Assembly (NCBI RefSeq): GCF_014062345.1
Contig: NZ_JACGLS010000006.1
Coordinates: forward strand, 58,030 to 122,029
Reading direction: 5' to 3'
Length of the DNA stretch: 64,000 nt
Origin: Tenacibaculum pelagium
GTDB lineage: Bacteria; Bacteroidota; Bacteroidia; Flavobacteriales; Flavobacteriaceae
The translations under genes were made by a program, and so were the position numbers. A model generated the notes under the pieces. That model saw only the letters and a list, made by a program, of their open reading frames with translations. It was not told where the DNA came from and did not search any database. Shown here piece after piece: positions 1-8,082 of this stretch; position 1 is the stretch's first letter; each line of letters opens with the position of its first letter.

Positions 1-1
1 A

Positions 2-718
2 GAGCTTACAAAGCAAGAGTCTTCATTAATTCAAAACCATATTGACTCTTGTAGTAACTGTCAAGATGAAGTTGCTCAAATGAAATCATTTTTAGGAGTT
101 TTTGATGCTGATGTAGAAGAAATGCCTTCAGCAAATTTAAAAATGAATTTCAATACATTTTTAGAACAAGAAAAGCAACAAATAAAGGTCGTGCAATTGC
201 AACCAAAAACGAACTGGAAATCACACTTACGTATCGCAGCAAGCATATTAATAGTTGTTAGTGCCTTTTTAATTGGAAAACATCAATCAGGTGAAAGTCA
301 ATTAACGATTGCTGAGAAACAAAAAATAAAAGAAGAAAAACAAGTATTGGCTTTGTTAGAAAATCAATCAGCTAGTAAACGAATACAAGCAATTGATTTA
401 TCAGAAGAGTTTACCAAAACCGACACAAAAATAATTGATGCGCTTATAAACAAGTTATTTAATGACAAGAATGTAAATGTGCGTTTGGCTGCAGCAGAAG
501 CATTATCGAAATTCTCATCATTAGAAAAAGTAAAAGCCGCATTAATAAAATCGCTAGAAACCGAAAAAGTTTCCTCAATGCAAATTGAATTAATTCAAAT
601 TTTAGGAAAAATTCAAGAGAAACGAGCGCTCGAACCTATGAGGAAATTATTAGAAAAGCAAGAAACACCTAATTACGTTAAACAAGAATTACAGTATAAC
701 ATTGCTAGTTTATTGTAA
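2..718 (+). CDS. Anti-sigma factor, zinc finger plus HEAT repeats, 5' partial
   Basis: The frame is open from the first bases of the window, so the gene starts upstream and only its last 238 codons are visible. An internal ATG at 80 exists, but starting there would remove the most diagnostic part: visible residues 13-20 read HIDSCSNC, the His-x3-Cys-x2-Cys pattern of zinc-binding anti-sigma domains (zf-HC2). One membrane helix follows (visible residues about 76-92, rich in Ile/Val/Ala), then a charged linker and about 100 helical residues with HEAT-repeat character (NVRLAAAEALSKF). The order cytoplasmic zinc domain, membrane helix, exported HEAT domain is common in Bacteroidota anti-sigma proteins. 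Its ECF sigma partner should lie just upstream, outside the window (inference). Two DUF4097-type genes follow after 18 and 43 bp, probably in the same operon. Confidence 0.8.
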   Translation, partial: ELTKQESSLIQNHIDSCSNCQDEVAQMKSFLGVFDADVEEMPSANLKMNFNTFLEQEKQQIKVVQLQPKTNWKSHLRIAASILIVVSAFLIGKHQSGESQLTIAEKQKIKEEKQVLALLENQSASKRIQAIDLSEEFTKTDTKIIDALINKLFNDKNVNVRLAAAEALSKFSSLEKVKAALIKSLETEKVSSMQIELIQILGKIQEKRALEPMRKLLEKQETPNYVKQELQYNIASLL

Positions 719-736
719 AAAAAACATATCAAAATC

Positions 737-1588
737 ATGAAAAAAATATTTTTATTACTACTATTTATAACTGGAGTTATAACGGCTCAAAACAAAGAAT
801 ACAAACACTCTTTATCTGGAATTAAAAAGGTGCGTTTAGAAACAAACACTACAGCTAAAATTACAGTAGGAGCAACAAATTCCTTAATCCTTAAAAATTA
901 TAAATTTTCACATAACGATTGTGATAATTGCGATCATGATGACGATCATGACCATGATAATGTACATTGGTCAGTAAAGAATGATAGAGATAAAAGAACG
1001 AAAACAAAAGAAGATAAACGCAAAGGTTTAACTGCTATTTATCCAGGAGGAAAAGATAATACTAATGGTTTTGGTTTTTCTGTTGAGAAGGAAGGAACTG
1101 TGTTAATTATTAGAGATCTAAAATCACATTTTCAACGACACGGTATTCAGTTAGAATTACCAAAAAGCATGAACATTTCTGTTGATTCTGGTAATCTAGG
1201 AAGCATTGAATTGGAAGGATTTACTTCTGAAGTTGAAGCTAATACCAATGTTGGTAGAATTACAATGAAAGATGTTACAGGACCAATAACAGCACATTCT
1301 AGTGTTGGACCAATAAATATTGAGTTTTCAAAAGTAAGCCAATCATCTCCTATTACAGTTAGTACTTCTGTAAGTGAAATTGATGTTGCAATTCCTTCTA
1401 GTACCAAAGCTAATTTAGAGCTAAAAACAAATGGAACTGTTTACACAAATTTCGACATTGAAATTCCAACCAAAAAGGGAATGAAAAACGTTAGTGGAGC
1501 TAAAAAGATTACAAGCGCTATTAATAGCGGAGGTGTAAATATCAAGCTTAAATCATCAATGGGAAACATTTATTTGCGTAAAAAATAA
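737..1588 (+). CDS. Secreted DUF4097-type beta-strand repeat protein with Asp/His-rich insert
   Basis: This 283-residue protein starts with a signal peptide (MKKIFLLLLFITGVITAQ) and is then mostly short beta strands, with repeated SVG/NVG-type turns (residues about 150-280), as in the DUF4097 adhesin-like fold. Residues 59-77 are unusual: a run of Asp and His with two Cys (C62, C65) and about five His, which could bind divalent metal. A Lys/Arg/Asp-rich stretch follows to about residue 97. It lies 18 bp after the anti-sigma gene and 43 bp before a second, shorter DUF4097-type gene. The placement suggests an envelope target or sensor of the sigma/anti-sigma pair. The exact function is unknown and metal binding is inferred from composition only. 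Confidence 0.72.
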   Translation: MKKIFLLLLFITGVITAQNKEYKHSLSGIKKVRLETNTTAKITVGATNSLILKNYKFSHNDCDNCDHDDDHDHDNVHWSVKNDRDKRTKTKEDKRKGLTAIYPGGKDNTNGFGFSVEKEGTVLIIRDLKSHFQRHGIQLELPKSMNISVDSGNLGSIELEGFTSEVEANTNVGRITMKDVTGPITAHSSVGPINIEFSKVSQSSPITVSTSVSEIDVAIPSSTKANLELKTNGTVYTNFDIEIPTKKGMKNVSGAKKITSAINSGGVNIKLKSSMGNIYLRKK

Positions 1589-1631
1589 GCTCTCTAAAAA
1601 ACTAATTCACACATAATTTAAAACACTACTA

Positions 1632-2363
1632 ATGAAAAGATTATTCTTATTCATAGGATTACTATTGACTTTTGGTAACCTAGCAGCACAGAAAAAAATT
1701 ACTAAAAACACTAAGTCATCAGGAATTGACGAGGTATATGTACACGTAAGGTTTGCTGACAAGATTAAAATAAAAAACTGGAATAAAAATGAAATTTCGG
1801 TTGAAACAACGATTAACATCAACGATAATAAAGACAATAACCTATTTAGCTTAAAAGAAGATGAAACAGGATCGACATACACTATAAAATCTGATTACGG
1901 AACATTATTTAAAAAACATAAGAAAGGAGTAACAATAACTCATGGAGGAGAAGGGTGTAATGGTTATAATCATTGCACAAACCACAATAAAATGGATATC
2001 AATTATGTTGTTTATGTTCCAAAAAACATGAAACTAAAAGTAAAAAGTATTTCAGGAAACGTAGATGCTTTGGCTTACAATGGTCAATTAACATTAGATT
2101 TAATTAGCGGAAATATTAATGTAAAAAAACACTCAAAAGCAATGAATTTAAAAACTATTAGCGGGGATATTGATGTAGTAGTTTCTGATGCTGAATTTAA
2201 AGCTGAAACATTAACTGGAACCGTGTATTCTGATTTAGATATCGACTTTAGCAAAAACAGCAAAAAATCTTTTGGAAATAAAATTTACGGAACCATTAAA
2301 AACGGAACCTCATCATTAAAACTAAAAACAATTAGTGGAGATATTTTTCTTAGAAAGATTTAA
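1632..2363 (+). CDS. Secreted DUF4097-type beta-strand repeat protein
   Basis: A 243-residue protein with a signal peptide (MKRLFLFIGLLLTFGNLAAQ) followed by a repetitive beta-strand body in which the phrase ISG(N/D)I recurs (SISGNVDAL, LISGNINV, TISGDIDV, TISGDIFL). That is typical of DUF4097 proteins, which form parallel beta structures. Residues about 95-120 contain a His/Cys/Gly patch (THGGEGCNGYNHCTNHN). It is probably a diverged paralogue of the preceding gene and the last member of the operon that begins with the anti-sigma factor, since a hairpin terminator follows at 2386-2418. No enzymatic motif is visible. Confidence 0.7.
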   Translation: MKRLFLFIGLLLTFGNLAAQKKITKNTKSSGIDEVYVHVRFADKIKIKNWNKNEISVETTININDNKDNNLFSLKEDETGSTYTIKSDYGTLFKKHKKGVTITHGGEGCNGYNHCTNHNKMDINYVVYVPKNMKLKVKSISGNVDALAYNGQLTLDLISGNINVKKHSKAMNLKTISGDIDVVVSDAEFKAETLTGTVYSDLDIDFSKNSKKSFGNKIYGTIKNGTSSLKLKTISGDIFLRKI

Positions 2364-2385
2364 ACTTTAGTTTTTATTATATATT

Positions 2386-2418
2386 AAACAGTTATTCTTT
2401 TTTAGAGTAACTGTTTTT
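2386..2418 (+). terminator. Rho-independent terminator after the DUF4097 operon
   Basis: The arms AAACAGTTATTCT and AGAGTAACTGTTT pair almost fully (one G-T pair) around a five-T loop, and a T-rich tail follows. It lies 22 bp after the stop of the second DUF4097 gene. Confidence 0.7.
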
Positions 2419-2515
2419 CTTTTAAATTAGTAACACTAAAAGTTAATTTAAAAAAGTGTCCCCTTTTTAATTTTAACAAACGTCTTATAAGTGAATAACT
2501 TTAAAACTTTAAATT

Positions 2516-2863
2516 ATGAAAAATTTTATGATGATTTTTATCGGTAAAGAATATACCGACTTAGGACTTTCACAAGAAGAAATGCAACAACGTATGGAAA
2601 AATGGTTTGCTTGGGGAAATAAAATGGAGCAAGCTGGAGTTTTACGTGGTGGAGAAGCACTAACACCACAAATAAGACGAGTTATAGGGCAAGACAGAAC
2701 TGTTACTGATTTAACTTCAGCAGATGTAAAAGAGATTGTTGGAGGTTTCTATTTAGTTGAAGCTAAGGATTTTGACGCTGTACAAGAAATTGCACAAGAT
2801 TTTCCTGATTATGATTTAGGAAATACTGTTGAGATTCGTGAAATCATGGTTTTTGACCGTTAA
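2516..2863 (+). CDS. YCII/DGPF-family protein
   Basis: A 115-residue soluble protein of the YCII-related (DGPF) family: an N-terminal strand MMIFIGKEY, the central WFAWGNKMEQAG helix, a glycine-rich GGEAL turn and the VGGFYLVEAKDFDAVQEIA segment are typical of this ferredoxin-like fold. Its stop overlaps the start of the next gene by one base (TAATG), so the two are translationally coupled. DGPF proteins are the standard neighbours of ECF42 sigma factors, and that is what follows. Their biochemical role is not established. A weak -7 element (TAACTTTA, 2496-2503) lies 12 bp upstream of the start. Confidence 0.85.
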   Translation: MKNFMMIFIGKEYTDLGLSQEEMQQRMEKWFAWGNKMEQAGVLRGGEALTPQIRRVIGQDRTVTDLTSADVKEIVGGFYLVEAKDFDAVQEIAQDFPDYDLGNTVEIREIMVFDR

Positions 2864-4101
2864 TGGAAGCTAATCACATAGATCATCTTTTTCGTCATCA
2901 TAGCGGAAAGATGATCTCTGTTTTAACTCGAATATTCGGGCTTTCGAACCTTGAAATTATCGAAGATGCAATACAAGACACTTTTTTAAAAGCCAGCATT
3001 CAATGGCGCATTAAACAACCAGATAATCCTGAAGCTTGGTTAACTCAGGCTGCTAAAAATAGAGTATTAGATATTTTTAGAAAACTTAAAGCGGAGCAAA
3101 AACATTTACCAGAAATTAAAAGCGGAGCCGAAGCCATAGCCATCAACGAACTTTTTCTAGATTCCGAGATTGAAGATGCTCAATTAAGAATGATTTTTAC
3201 GGCTTGTCACCCTAGTTTAGAACCAAAAGATAGAATCTCTTTTGCATTAAAAACTATTTCTGGATTTAGTACGAAAGAAATCGCTTCTGCTTTACTAATT
3301 AAAGAAGAGACTGTTAAAAAAAGATTGTCTAGAGCTAGAAAAACGATTCAAAAAAAAGAATTATCATTTAAAATTCCGCAAGGAAAACAATTACAATTAC
3401 GTATTGAGAGTGTTTTAGAAGTTTTGTACCTCATTTTTAACGAAGGCTTTCATTCTAATAAAAAAGAGGTTTTAATTAGAAAAGAGCTATGTGGTGAAGC
3501 TATGCGTTTGTGTAAAAGCTTATTAAAAAATAAGCATACCAGTATTTCTGCTAGCTATGCTTTATTTGCTTTAATGTGTTTTCACGCTGCGAGATTAGAT
3601 GCTAAAATTAATATTGAAAATGAGTTGTTAGATTTAAAAAATCAAGATAGAAACAAATGGTCTTTTCCTTTAATTCAATTAGGAAATGCTATGATGAATA
3701 AAGCTGTAGAAAATAATGAGTTTTCTTCTTATCATTATGAAGCTGCTATTATAGCAGAACACATTAAAGCTCCAAACTTTAAACAAACCGATTGGAATAA
3801 AATATTACAATGGTATCAATATTTATATAAATTACAACCTAATAATTCACACTTACTTTCTATGGCAGTAGTATGTTTACAAAGTGAAAATTATGTGAAA
3901 GCTAATTTTTATTTTGAACAAATAAAACCAGAAGATTTAGAACAACGTTCATATTTGTTTTACGGAGCTAAAGCTGATTATTTCTCAGCTATAAAAAACA
4001 AAAAAGAAGCTATAAAATATATTGACATTGCTTTAAAAAAAGTAACAAATGGTTTAGAAAAAGAGTTTTTAGAGAAAAAGAAACAAAAGCTAATTACTTA
4101 A
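2863..4101 (+). CDS. ECF42-type RNA polymerase sigma factor with TPR-like C-terminal extension
   Basis: A 412-residue sigma factor, about twice the size of an ordinary ECF factor. Sigma region 2 lies at about residues 10-80 (IEDAIQDTFLKASIQW, then NPEAWLTQAAKNRVLDIFR) and region 4 at about 120-175 (FSTKEIASALLIKEETVKKRLSRARK). The remaining roughly 230 residues are the DUF6596 segment (VLYLIFNEGF, RLCKSLLKN) and TPR-like helices, the hallmark of the ECF42 group. In that group the extension is needed for activity and no anti-sigma factor is encoded. It overlaps the upstream YCII gene by one base, the usual ECF42-DGPF pairing. The 3' end overlaps the convergent MOSC gene by 8 bp. Its signal and regulon are unknown. 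Confidence 0.9.
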   Translation: MEANHIDHLFRHHSGKMISVLTRIFGLSNLEIIEDAIQDTFLKASIQWRIKQPDNPEAWLTQAAKNRVLDIFRKLKAEQKHLPEIKSGAEAIAINELFLDSEIEDAQLRMIFTACHPSLEPKDRISFALKTISGFSTKEIASALLIKEETVKKRLSRARKTIQKKELSFKIPQGKQLQLRIESVLEVLYLIFNEGFHSNKKEVLIRKELCGEAMRLCKSLLKNKHTSISASYALFALMCFHAARLDAKINIENELLDLKNQDRNKWSFPLIQLGNAMMNKAVENNEFSSYHYEAAIIAEHIKAPNFKQTDWNKILQWYQYLYKLQPNNSHLLSMAVVCLQSENYVKANFYFEQIKPEDLEQRSYLFYGAKADYFSAIKNKKEAIKYIDIALKKVTNGLEKEFLEKKKQKLIT

Positions 4102-4654
4102 TTCCTTTTTCAATTTTCTTAGCAGCATATACCTCTGCAATAGTTAAGTTTTCAGAACACGATTTAATTTGATTAAATTCATCGCCAGATTTCACAAAAC
4201 CAGTTTGTAATACTTTAAAATAAATACCTGGGAAATCTTGTTGCCAAAATTGTTTTACAATTTTCATGTCATTAAAACGCACACCTAATTTCATACAAGG
4301 CTGTCGAGGTTTAGTTACTTCTAAAACTACTTCGCCAACTTGAAATGTATCTCCAACGTGTATTTTGGTTTCATCTAAATCGTCAATAGTTAAGTTCTCT
4401 CCAAACATTCCATATTGCCAATCTAAATCTGGATACAATTCTTTCCAATAATCGTAATGTTTTAGAGAGTATCCATAAACAGCTTGATCTATACCTCCAT
4501 GATGTTCTCTGTCACAAATAACATCCTCTCTTACATCTTTTGTATCTAAAAAAATAGGTTGATCAACTGAAAATTTAAAAATACCAGTAGTAATGCTTTT
4601 ACCTTTCCAATCAATCTTTTTTCGTCCTCCTAAGTTTGTAGATACTATTTTCAT
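4094..4654 (-). CDS. MOSC domain protein (YiiM-like)
   Basis: A 186-residue MOSC protein. MOSC domains occur in molybdenum-cofactor sulfurases and in YiiM, which handles N-hydroxylated substrates with Moco. Visible hallmarks are the N-terminal KKIDWKGKSITTGIFK stretch, the DREHHGGIDQAVYGYS motif, the GENLTIDDL loop and the conserved cysteine in KPRQPCMKLG (about residue 119). It follows the GH3 gene by 3 bp, so it is probably the last gene of a leftward M23-GH3-MOSC transcription unit. Its 3' end overlaps the ECF42 gene, which runs the other way. Confidence 0.85.
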   Translation of the reverse strand: MKIVSTNLGGRKKIDWKGKSITTGIFKFSVDQPIFLDTKDVREDVICDREHHGGIDQAVYGYSLKHYDYWKELYPDLDWQYGMFGENLTIDDLDETKIHVGDTFQVGEVVLEVTKPRQPCMKLGVRFNDMKIVKQFWQQDFPGIYFKVLQTGFVKSGDEFNQIKSCSENLTIAEVYAAKKIEKGIK

Positions 4655-4658
4655 AACA

Positions 4659-6155
4659 CTATTCCTTTAAGAAGTTTTGTAATACATCAGCAATCTTACG
4701 ATTGTCTGATAACTGAGGAATTTTATTTTGTCCACCAAATTTACCAATTGATTTCATATACTCATGAAATCCACCTTTTTTAACTTTCCTAATAATAAGC
4801 GGACGTAATATTTTACCTTCTAACAAATCAAAATAATATACATTTTGGTTTTGCATTGAAACATCTATTTTAGATGCTAATTCTTCTAAGTTCTCTGGTT
4901 CGTTTTCAAACTCTATAAACCATTCATGGTATGGTAATCCACTTTCAGGATTTACTTGTGGAGCTACTGTAAACTCACTAACATTTACATCAGTGCCAAC
5001 AATAGCATCATTCAATGCCTTTTCAACTTCTTTACCAATTACATGTTCACCAAAAGCAGAAATAAAATGCTTAATTCTTCCTGTAACTTTTATTCTGTAA
5101 GGTTTTAATGAGGTAAATTCAACTGTGTCTCCAATATTATATCCCCAAAGACCTGCAGATGTATTTAAAATAATTACATAATTCACGCCTACTTGAACAT
5201 CATTTAAAGAAATTCTTGTTGGGTTTTCATCAAAAAATTCTATTGCTGGTATAAACTCATAAAAAATCCCTGAATTTAACTGCAATAACATTCCTTTTTC
5301 TGTCTGTGAATCTTGATAGGCTATAAACCCTTCTGAAGCTGGATACAATTCAACATAATCTATCTTCTTTCCAATCAATGCTTCAAACTTATTTTTATAC
5401 GGTTCAAAGTTCACTCCTCCATACACAAAGAAATTAAAATTCGGAAAAATCTCTGAAATGGTTTTACCTGTTTTGTCTATCAGTTTTTCAAAATACATTT
5501 GTACCCAAGACGGTATTCCGCTAATCACCGTCATATCTTCAGGTAATGTTTCTTCTACAACTTTATCAACCTTAGTATCCCAATCTTCAATACAATTCGT
5601 CTCCCAACTTGGTAAACGATTTTTTAATAAATAGTTAGGTACATAATGCGCAGCAATACCACTTAAACGCCCTAATTTAACTCCGTTTACATCTTCTAGA
5701 ACAGGGCTTCCTTGTAAGAAAATCATTTTACCATTAACAAAATTAGCATCACCTGTTTCTGCAATATAAAATAACAACGCATTACGTGCAGCTTTTATAT
5801 GCGTAGGCATAGATTCTTTAGTAATCGGAATGTATTTTGCGCCAGAAGTAGTACCTGAAGTCTTTGCAAAGTATAAAGGTTTTCCTTTCCAAAGTACATT
5901 CTCTTCACCTTCAACAATTCTATCTACATAAGATCGTAAACCTTCATAATCGTTTACAGGAACTCGTTTTTTAAAATCTTCGTAATTGTTGATTGATATA
6001 AAATCATGATCTTTTCCAAAAGCAGTTTTGCATCCTTCTGAAACTAAGTATTGAAATACTTTTTCTTGGGTTTTGTGTGGCTTATTGGCCCATTTATAAA
6101 CTCGTTTTCTAACTTGCTTTGCAAATGGGATTGCTAATTTTGACTTGATGCTCAT
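4659..6155 (-). CDS. GH3-family acyl-adenylate-forming protein
   Basis: A 498-residue protein of the GH3 family, named for plant auxin-responsive acyl-acid amido synthetases. The family adenylates a carboxylate and may transfer it to an amine. The ATP/AMP-binding signature is visible (FAKTSGTTSGAKYIPITKES, about residues 92-111), as are the YGGVNFEPY and YPASEGF motifs and the AMP-contact region WGYNIGDTVEF. Homologues are widespread in Flavobacteriaceae, and their substrate is unknown; a role in plant-type auxin metabolism should not be assumed. The gene abuts the M23 peptidase gene (no spacer) and precedes the MOSC gene by 3 bp. Length is normal for the family. Confidence 0.88.
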   Translation of the reverse strand: MSIKSKLAIPFAKQVRKRVYKWANKPHKTQEKVFQYLVSEGCKTAFGKDHDFISINNYEDFKKRVPVNDYEGLRSYVDRIVEGEENVLWKGKPLYFAKTSGTTSGAKYIPITKESMPTHIKAARNALLFYIAETGDANFVNGKMIFLQGSPVLEDVNGVKLGRLSGIAAHYVPNYLLKNRLPSWETNCIEDWDTKVDKVVEETLPEDMTVISGIPSWVQMYFEKLIDKTGKTISEIFPNFNFFVYGGVNFEPYKNKFEALIGKKIDYVELYPASEGFIAYQDSQTEKGMLLQLNSGIFYEFIPAIEFFDENPTRISLNDVQVGVNYVIILNTSAGLWGYNIGDTVEFTSLKPYRIKVTGRIKHFISAFGEHVIGKEVEKALNDAIVGTDVNVSEFTVAPQVNPESGLPYHEWFIEFENEPENLEELASKIDVSMQNQNVYYFDLLEGKILRPLIIRKVKKGGFHEYMKSIGKFGGQNKIPQLSDNRKIADVLQNFLKE

Positions 6156-7019
6156 TTACTGAAAATCTATATAATTTGTTGGATTTACTGGAAATCCGTT
6201 ATTCCATAATTCGAAATGCAAATGAGGTCCTGTAGTTAATTCACCTGTTGAACCGACACTTGCTATAGCTTCACCCGACTTAACAACATCTCCTTGTTGC
6301 TTTAATAAAGTTCCGTTGTGTTTGTATACTGATATAAACTCATTAGGGTGTTGAATTGTTACTACATATCCCGTTTCTGCGGTCCATTCAGCTAAAATTA
6401 CGGTTCCGTCTGCTACAGATTTTACTGGAGTTCCTACTGGAGCTACAATATCAATAGCATAATGTTTCTCGCTTGCATCGTATTGTTGACTAACTGTTCC
6501 TGTAAGCGGAGAAAAGAATACGATTTTTGCTCTTCCAATTGCCCCATCTGATAAAGGGAAACGATCTTTACCTTCTATTTTTTCTCTAAATAAAGAATCT
6601 TGCTTAGTTGCTTGTAGTTTACTTTCATCTAAAGCAATACTTTGCGCTTCGTTTTTAATTGAATCTATTTTTTCTGGTTCAATTTCACCAGTTAAAACAG
6701 GTTTTAAAGCACTTGTATAACGTTCTATAATATCTAATCTGGTTTTTAATGAATCTGCTTCGTAAGTTAATCTTGTAGCTTTCTTTTTTAATGAAGTTGA
6801 TGAATAACCAGGTATATATTCTCTAATGCCTGTAAAAGCAATTAATAAAGTAGTTAAACCTATTAATATTATAGAAAAAACACCACCGAAGACAAATACA
6901 TTAAGTCTAGATAATTTTAATGAGAATTTTTCCTGAAAAGTATTTTCATTTAAAATCACTAATCGATATTTATCGGTAAGCTTTTGTTTTATTTTTCGTT
7001 TGTCTTGAGTTTTTGCCAC
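6156..7019 (-). CDS. Membrane-anchored M23 (LytM-type) peptidase
   Basis: A 287-residue cell-wall peptidase or LytM-type regulator. A basic cytoplasmic tail (AKTQDKRKIKQKL) precedes one membrane helix (about residues 41-63), then a coiled-coil-like region and the C-terminal M23 domain. Zinc ligands are visible in HYAIDIVAPVG (H-x3-D) and in TGPHLHFELW (H-x-H). These are the complete catalytic set, so it may be an active endopeptidase. I chose the GTG at 7019 rather than the TTG at 7043. The TTG lies inside a perfect TATATTTG -7 promoter element (7041-7048), and the protein from GTG begins like its Flavobacteriaceae relatives. It is the first gene of a unit with GH3 and MOSC. Confidence 0.88.
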   Translation of the reverse strand: MAKTQDKRKIKQKLTDKYRLVILNENTFQEKFSLKLSRLNVFVFGGVFSIILIGLTTLLIAFTGIREYIPGYSSTSLKKKATRLTYEADSLKTRLDIIERYTSALKPVLTGEIEPEKIDSIKNEAQSIALDESKLQATKQDSLFREKIEGKDRFPLSDGAIGRAKIVFFSPLTGTVSQQYDASEKHYAIDIVAPVGTPVKSVADGTVILAEWTAETGYVVTIQHPNEFISVYKHNGTLLKQQGDVVKSGEAIASVGSTGELTTGPHLHFELWNNGFPVNPTNYIDFQ

Positions 7020-7040
7020 GTTTAATACTAGTTTGGACTT

Positions 7041-7048
7041 CAAATATA
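7041..7048 (-). promoter_or_regulatory. Promoter -7 element of the M23-GH3-MOSC unit
   Basis: Reads TATATTTG on the minus strand, a perfect match to the Bacteroidota -7 consensus TAnnTTTG, 21 bp upstream of the chosen GTG start. It overlaps an in-frame TTG at 7043, which argues against that codon as the start. Confidence 0.65.
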
Positions 7049-7109
7049 CAACGAAAAAATGGCGAAACTATTTTTTAAATAAATTACAGTTTAACATAAA
7101 ATACTCACA

Positions 7110-7997
7110 CTACAAATCAAACAAATAAGACATAGAAAAATTAAATGAATTAGTAACTTTTAAATTCGTTTCTCCTTCTAATGCTGTTGGAAAATTAATT
7201 CTATACCCTAACTCTAAATCGAAGTCACCAACATCGTATTGTAATGGAATTATTAACTCGGTGTTAATTAACCCAAAATCATTATTCTCAAAATACCTTG
7301 TAAATTCTCTATCTCTATAAGTAAATGTTTGTGATAATTGGATGGTTTGTTCTGCTAGAATAATATTTAATTGTGGGCGTAATTTCAAATGATGTTTTTT
7401 AGTTTTAGATAAACTTAAAACTCCGTAAGTAGATCCTATTATTTGAAATGAATTATCACTACCAAATAAATACGTTGTTTCTATTTCCGCTCCAAGAGTT
7501 TTCTTTTTGTTATCTAATTCAAAACCTAATGAAACTGCATTTTTAAAAGGATTATCTCGTAAAGTATTCGTGTAAAAATATCGAGCATATGAAGTGGACC
7601 ATCTATATTTTTTATCTCTTCCAAAACTTTTACCATATCCTAATGTCGCAGAAGTATAATCCCATCTTGGTGTGAATTGATCATAATAGATCCCTGTTAC
7701 TCCTGCGTAGATTCCATTGGAATGCAAATAAATAATTTGAGGACTTATATTGAATTGATCGACTCTAAGCTCTCTACCAGAAAAATATGTTTTGTTATTA
7801 TATTCTAACGAGACATGAATAAACTGAAACTTTGTAGTTGATTTTAAAAATTCCTCTTCACTTTCTTCTCCTAAAATATTATCTATTATTTCATCTTCTT
7901 CCGATAGTTGAATTTCACTTTTTTTCTCAGGAATATTTTGTCCGTAGAAATTTAAAAAACCTAAAAGTAAAAAGAAAAATGTGACGTTTTTTTTCAT
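7110..7997 (-). CDS. Probable outer-membrane beta-barrel protein, unknown function
   Basis: A 295-residue protein with a signal peptide (MKKNVTFFFLLLGFLNFYGQ), a short acidic linker (residues about 28-48) and then about 240 residues of alternating hydrophobic/polar strands with many Tyr and Phe. It ends in FNFSMSYLFDL, consistent with an outer-membrane barrel C-terminus. I do not recognise the family. The ATG at 7997 is chosen because the signal peptide starts there; the longer frame to 8042 crosses a terminator hairpin (8016-8040). It follows the sigma/anti-sigma/LTxxQ-repeat genes in the same direction and may receive read-through, but no copy of their shared promoter precedes it. Confidence 0.65.
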   Translation of the reverse strand: MKKNVTFFFLLLGFLNFYGQNIPEKKSEIQLSEEDEIIDNILGEESEEEFLKSTTKFQFIHVSLEYNNKTYFSGRELRVDQFNISPQIIYLHSNGIYAGVTGIYYDQFTPRWDYTSATLGYGKSFGRDKKYRWSTSYARYFYTNTLRDNPFKNAVSLGFELDNKKKTLGAEIETTYLFGSDNSFQIIGSTYGVLSLSKTKKHHLKLRPQLNIILAEQTIQLSQTFTYRDREFTRYFENNDFGLINTELIIPLQYDVGDFDLELGYRINFPTALEGETNLKVTNSFNFSMSYLFDL

Positions 7998-8013
7998 ATA
8001 TGGTATAAAAATA

Positions 8014-8040
8014 CAAAAAAGCGGTTGAGGGATCTCAACC
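8014..8040 (-). terminator. Terminator after the LTxxQ-repeat gene
   Basis: GGTTGAG and CTCAACC pair around a GGAT loop (8023-8040). On the minus strand the hairpin is followed by GCTTTTTTG. It separates the LTxxQ-repeat gene from the outer-membrane protein gene. Confidence 0.7.
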
Positions 8041-8082
8041 ACTAAAAATCAATCAAAACATTAATTTTAAACAAGAGTTTTT

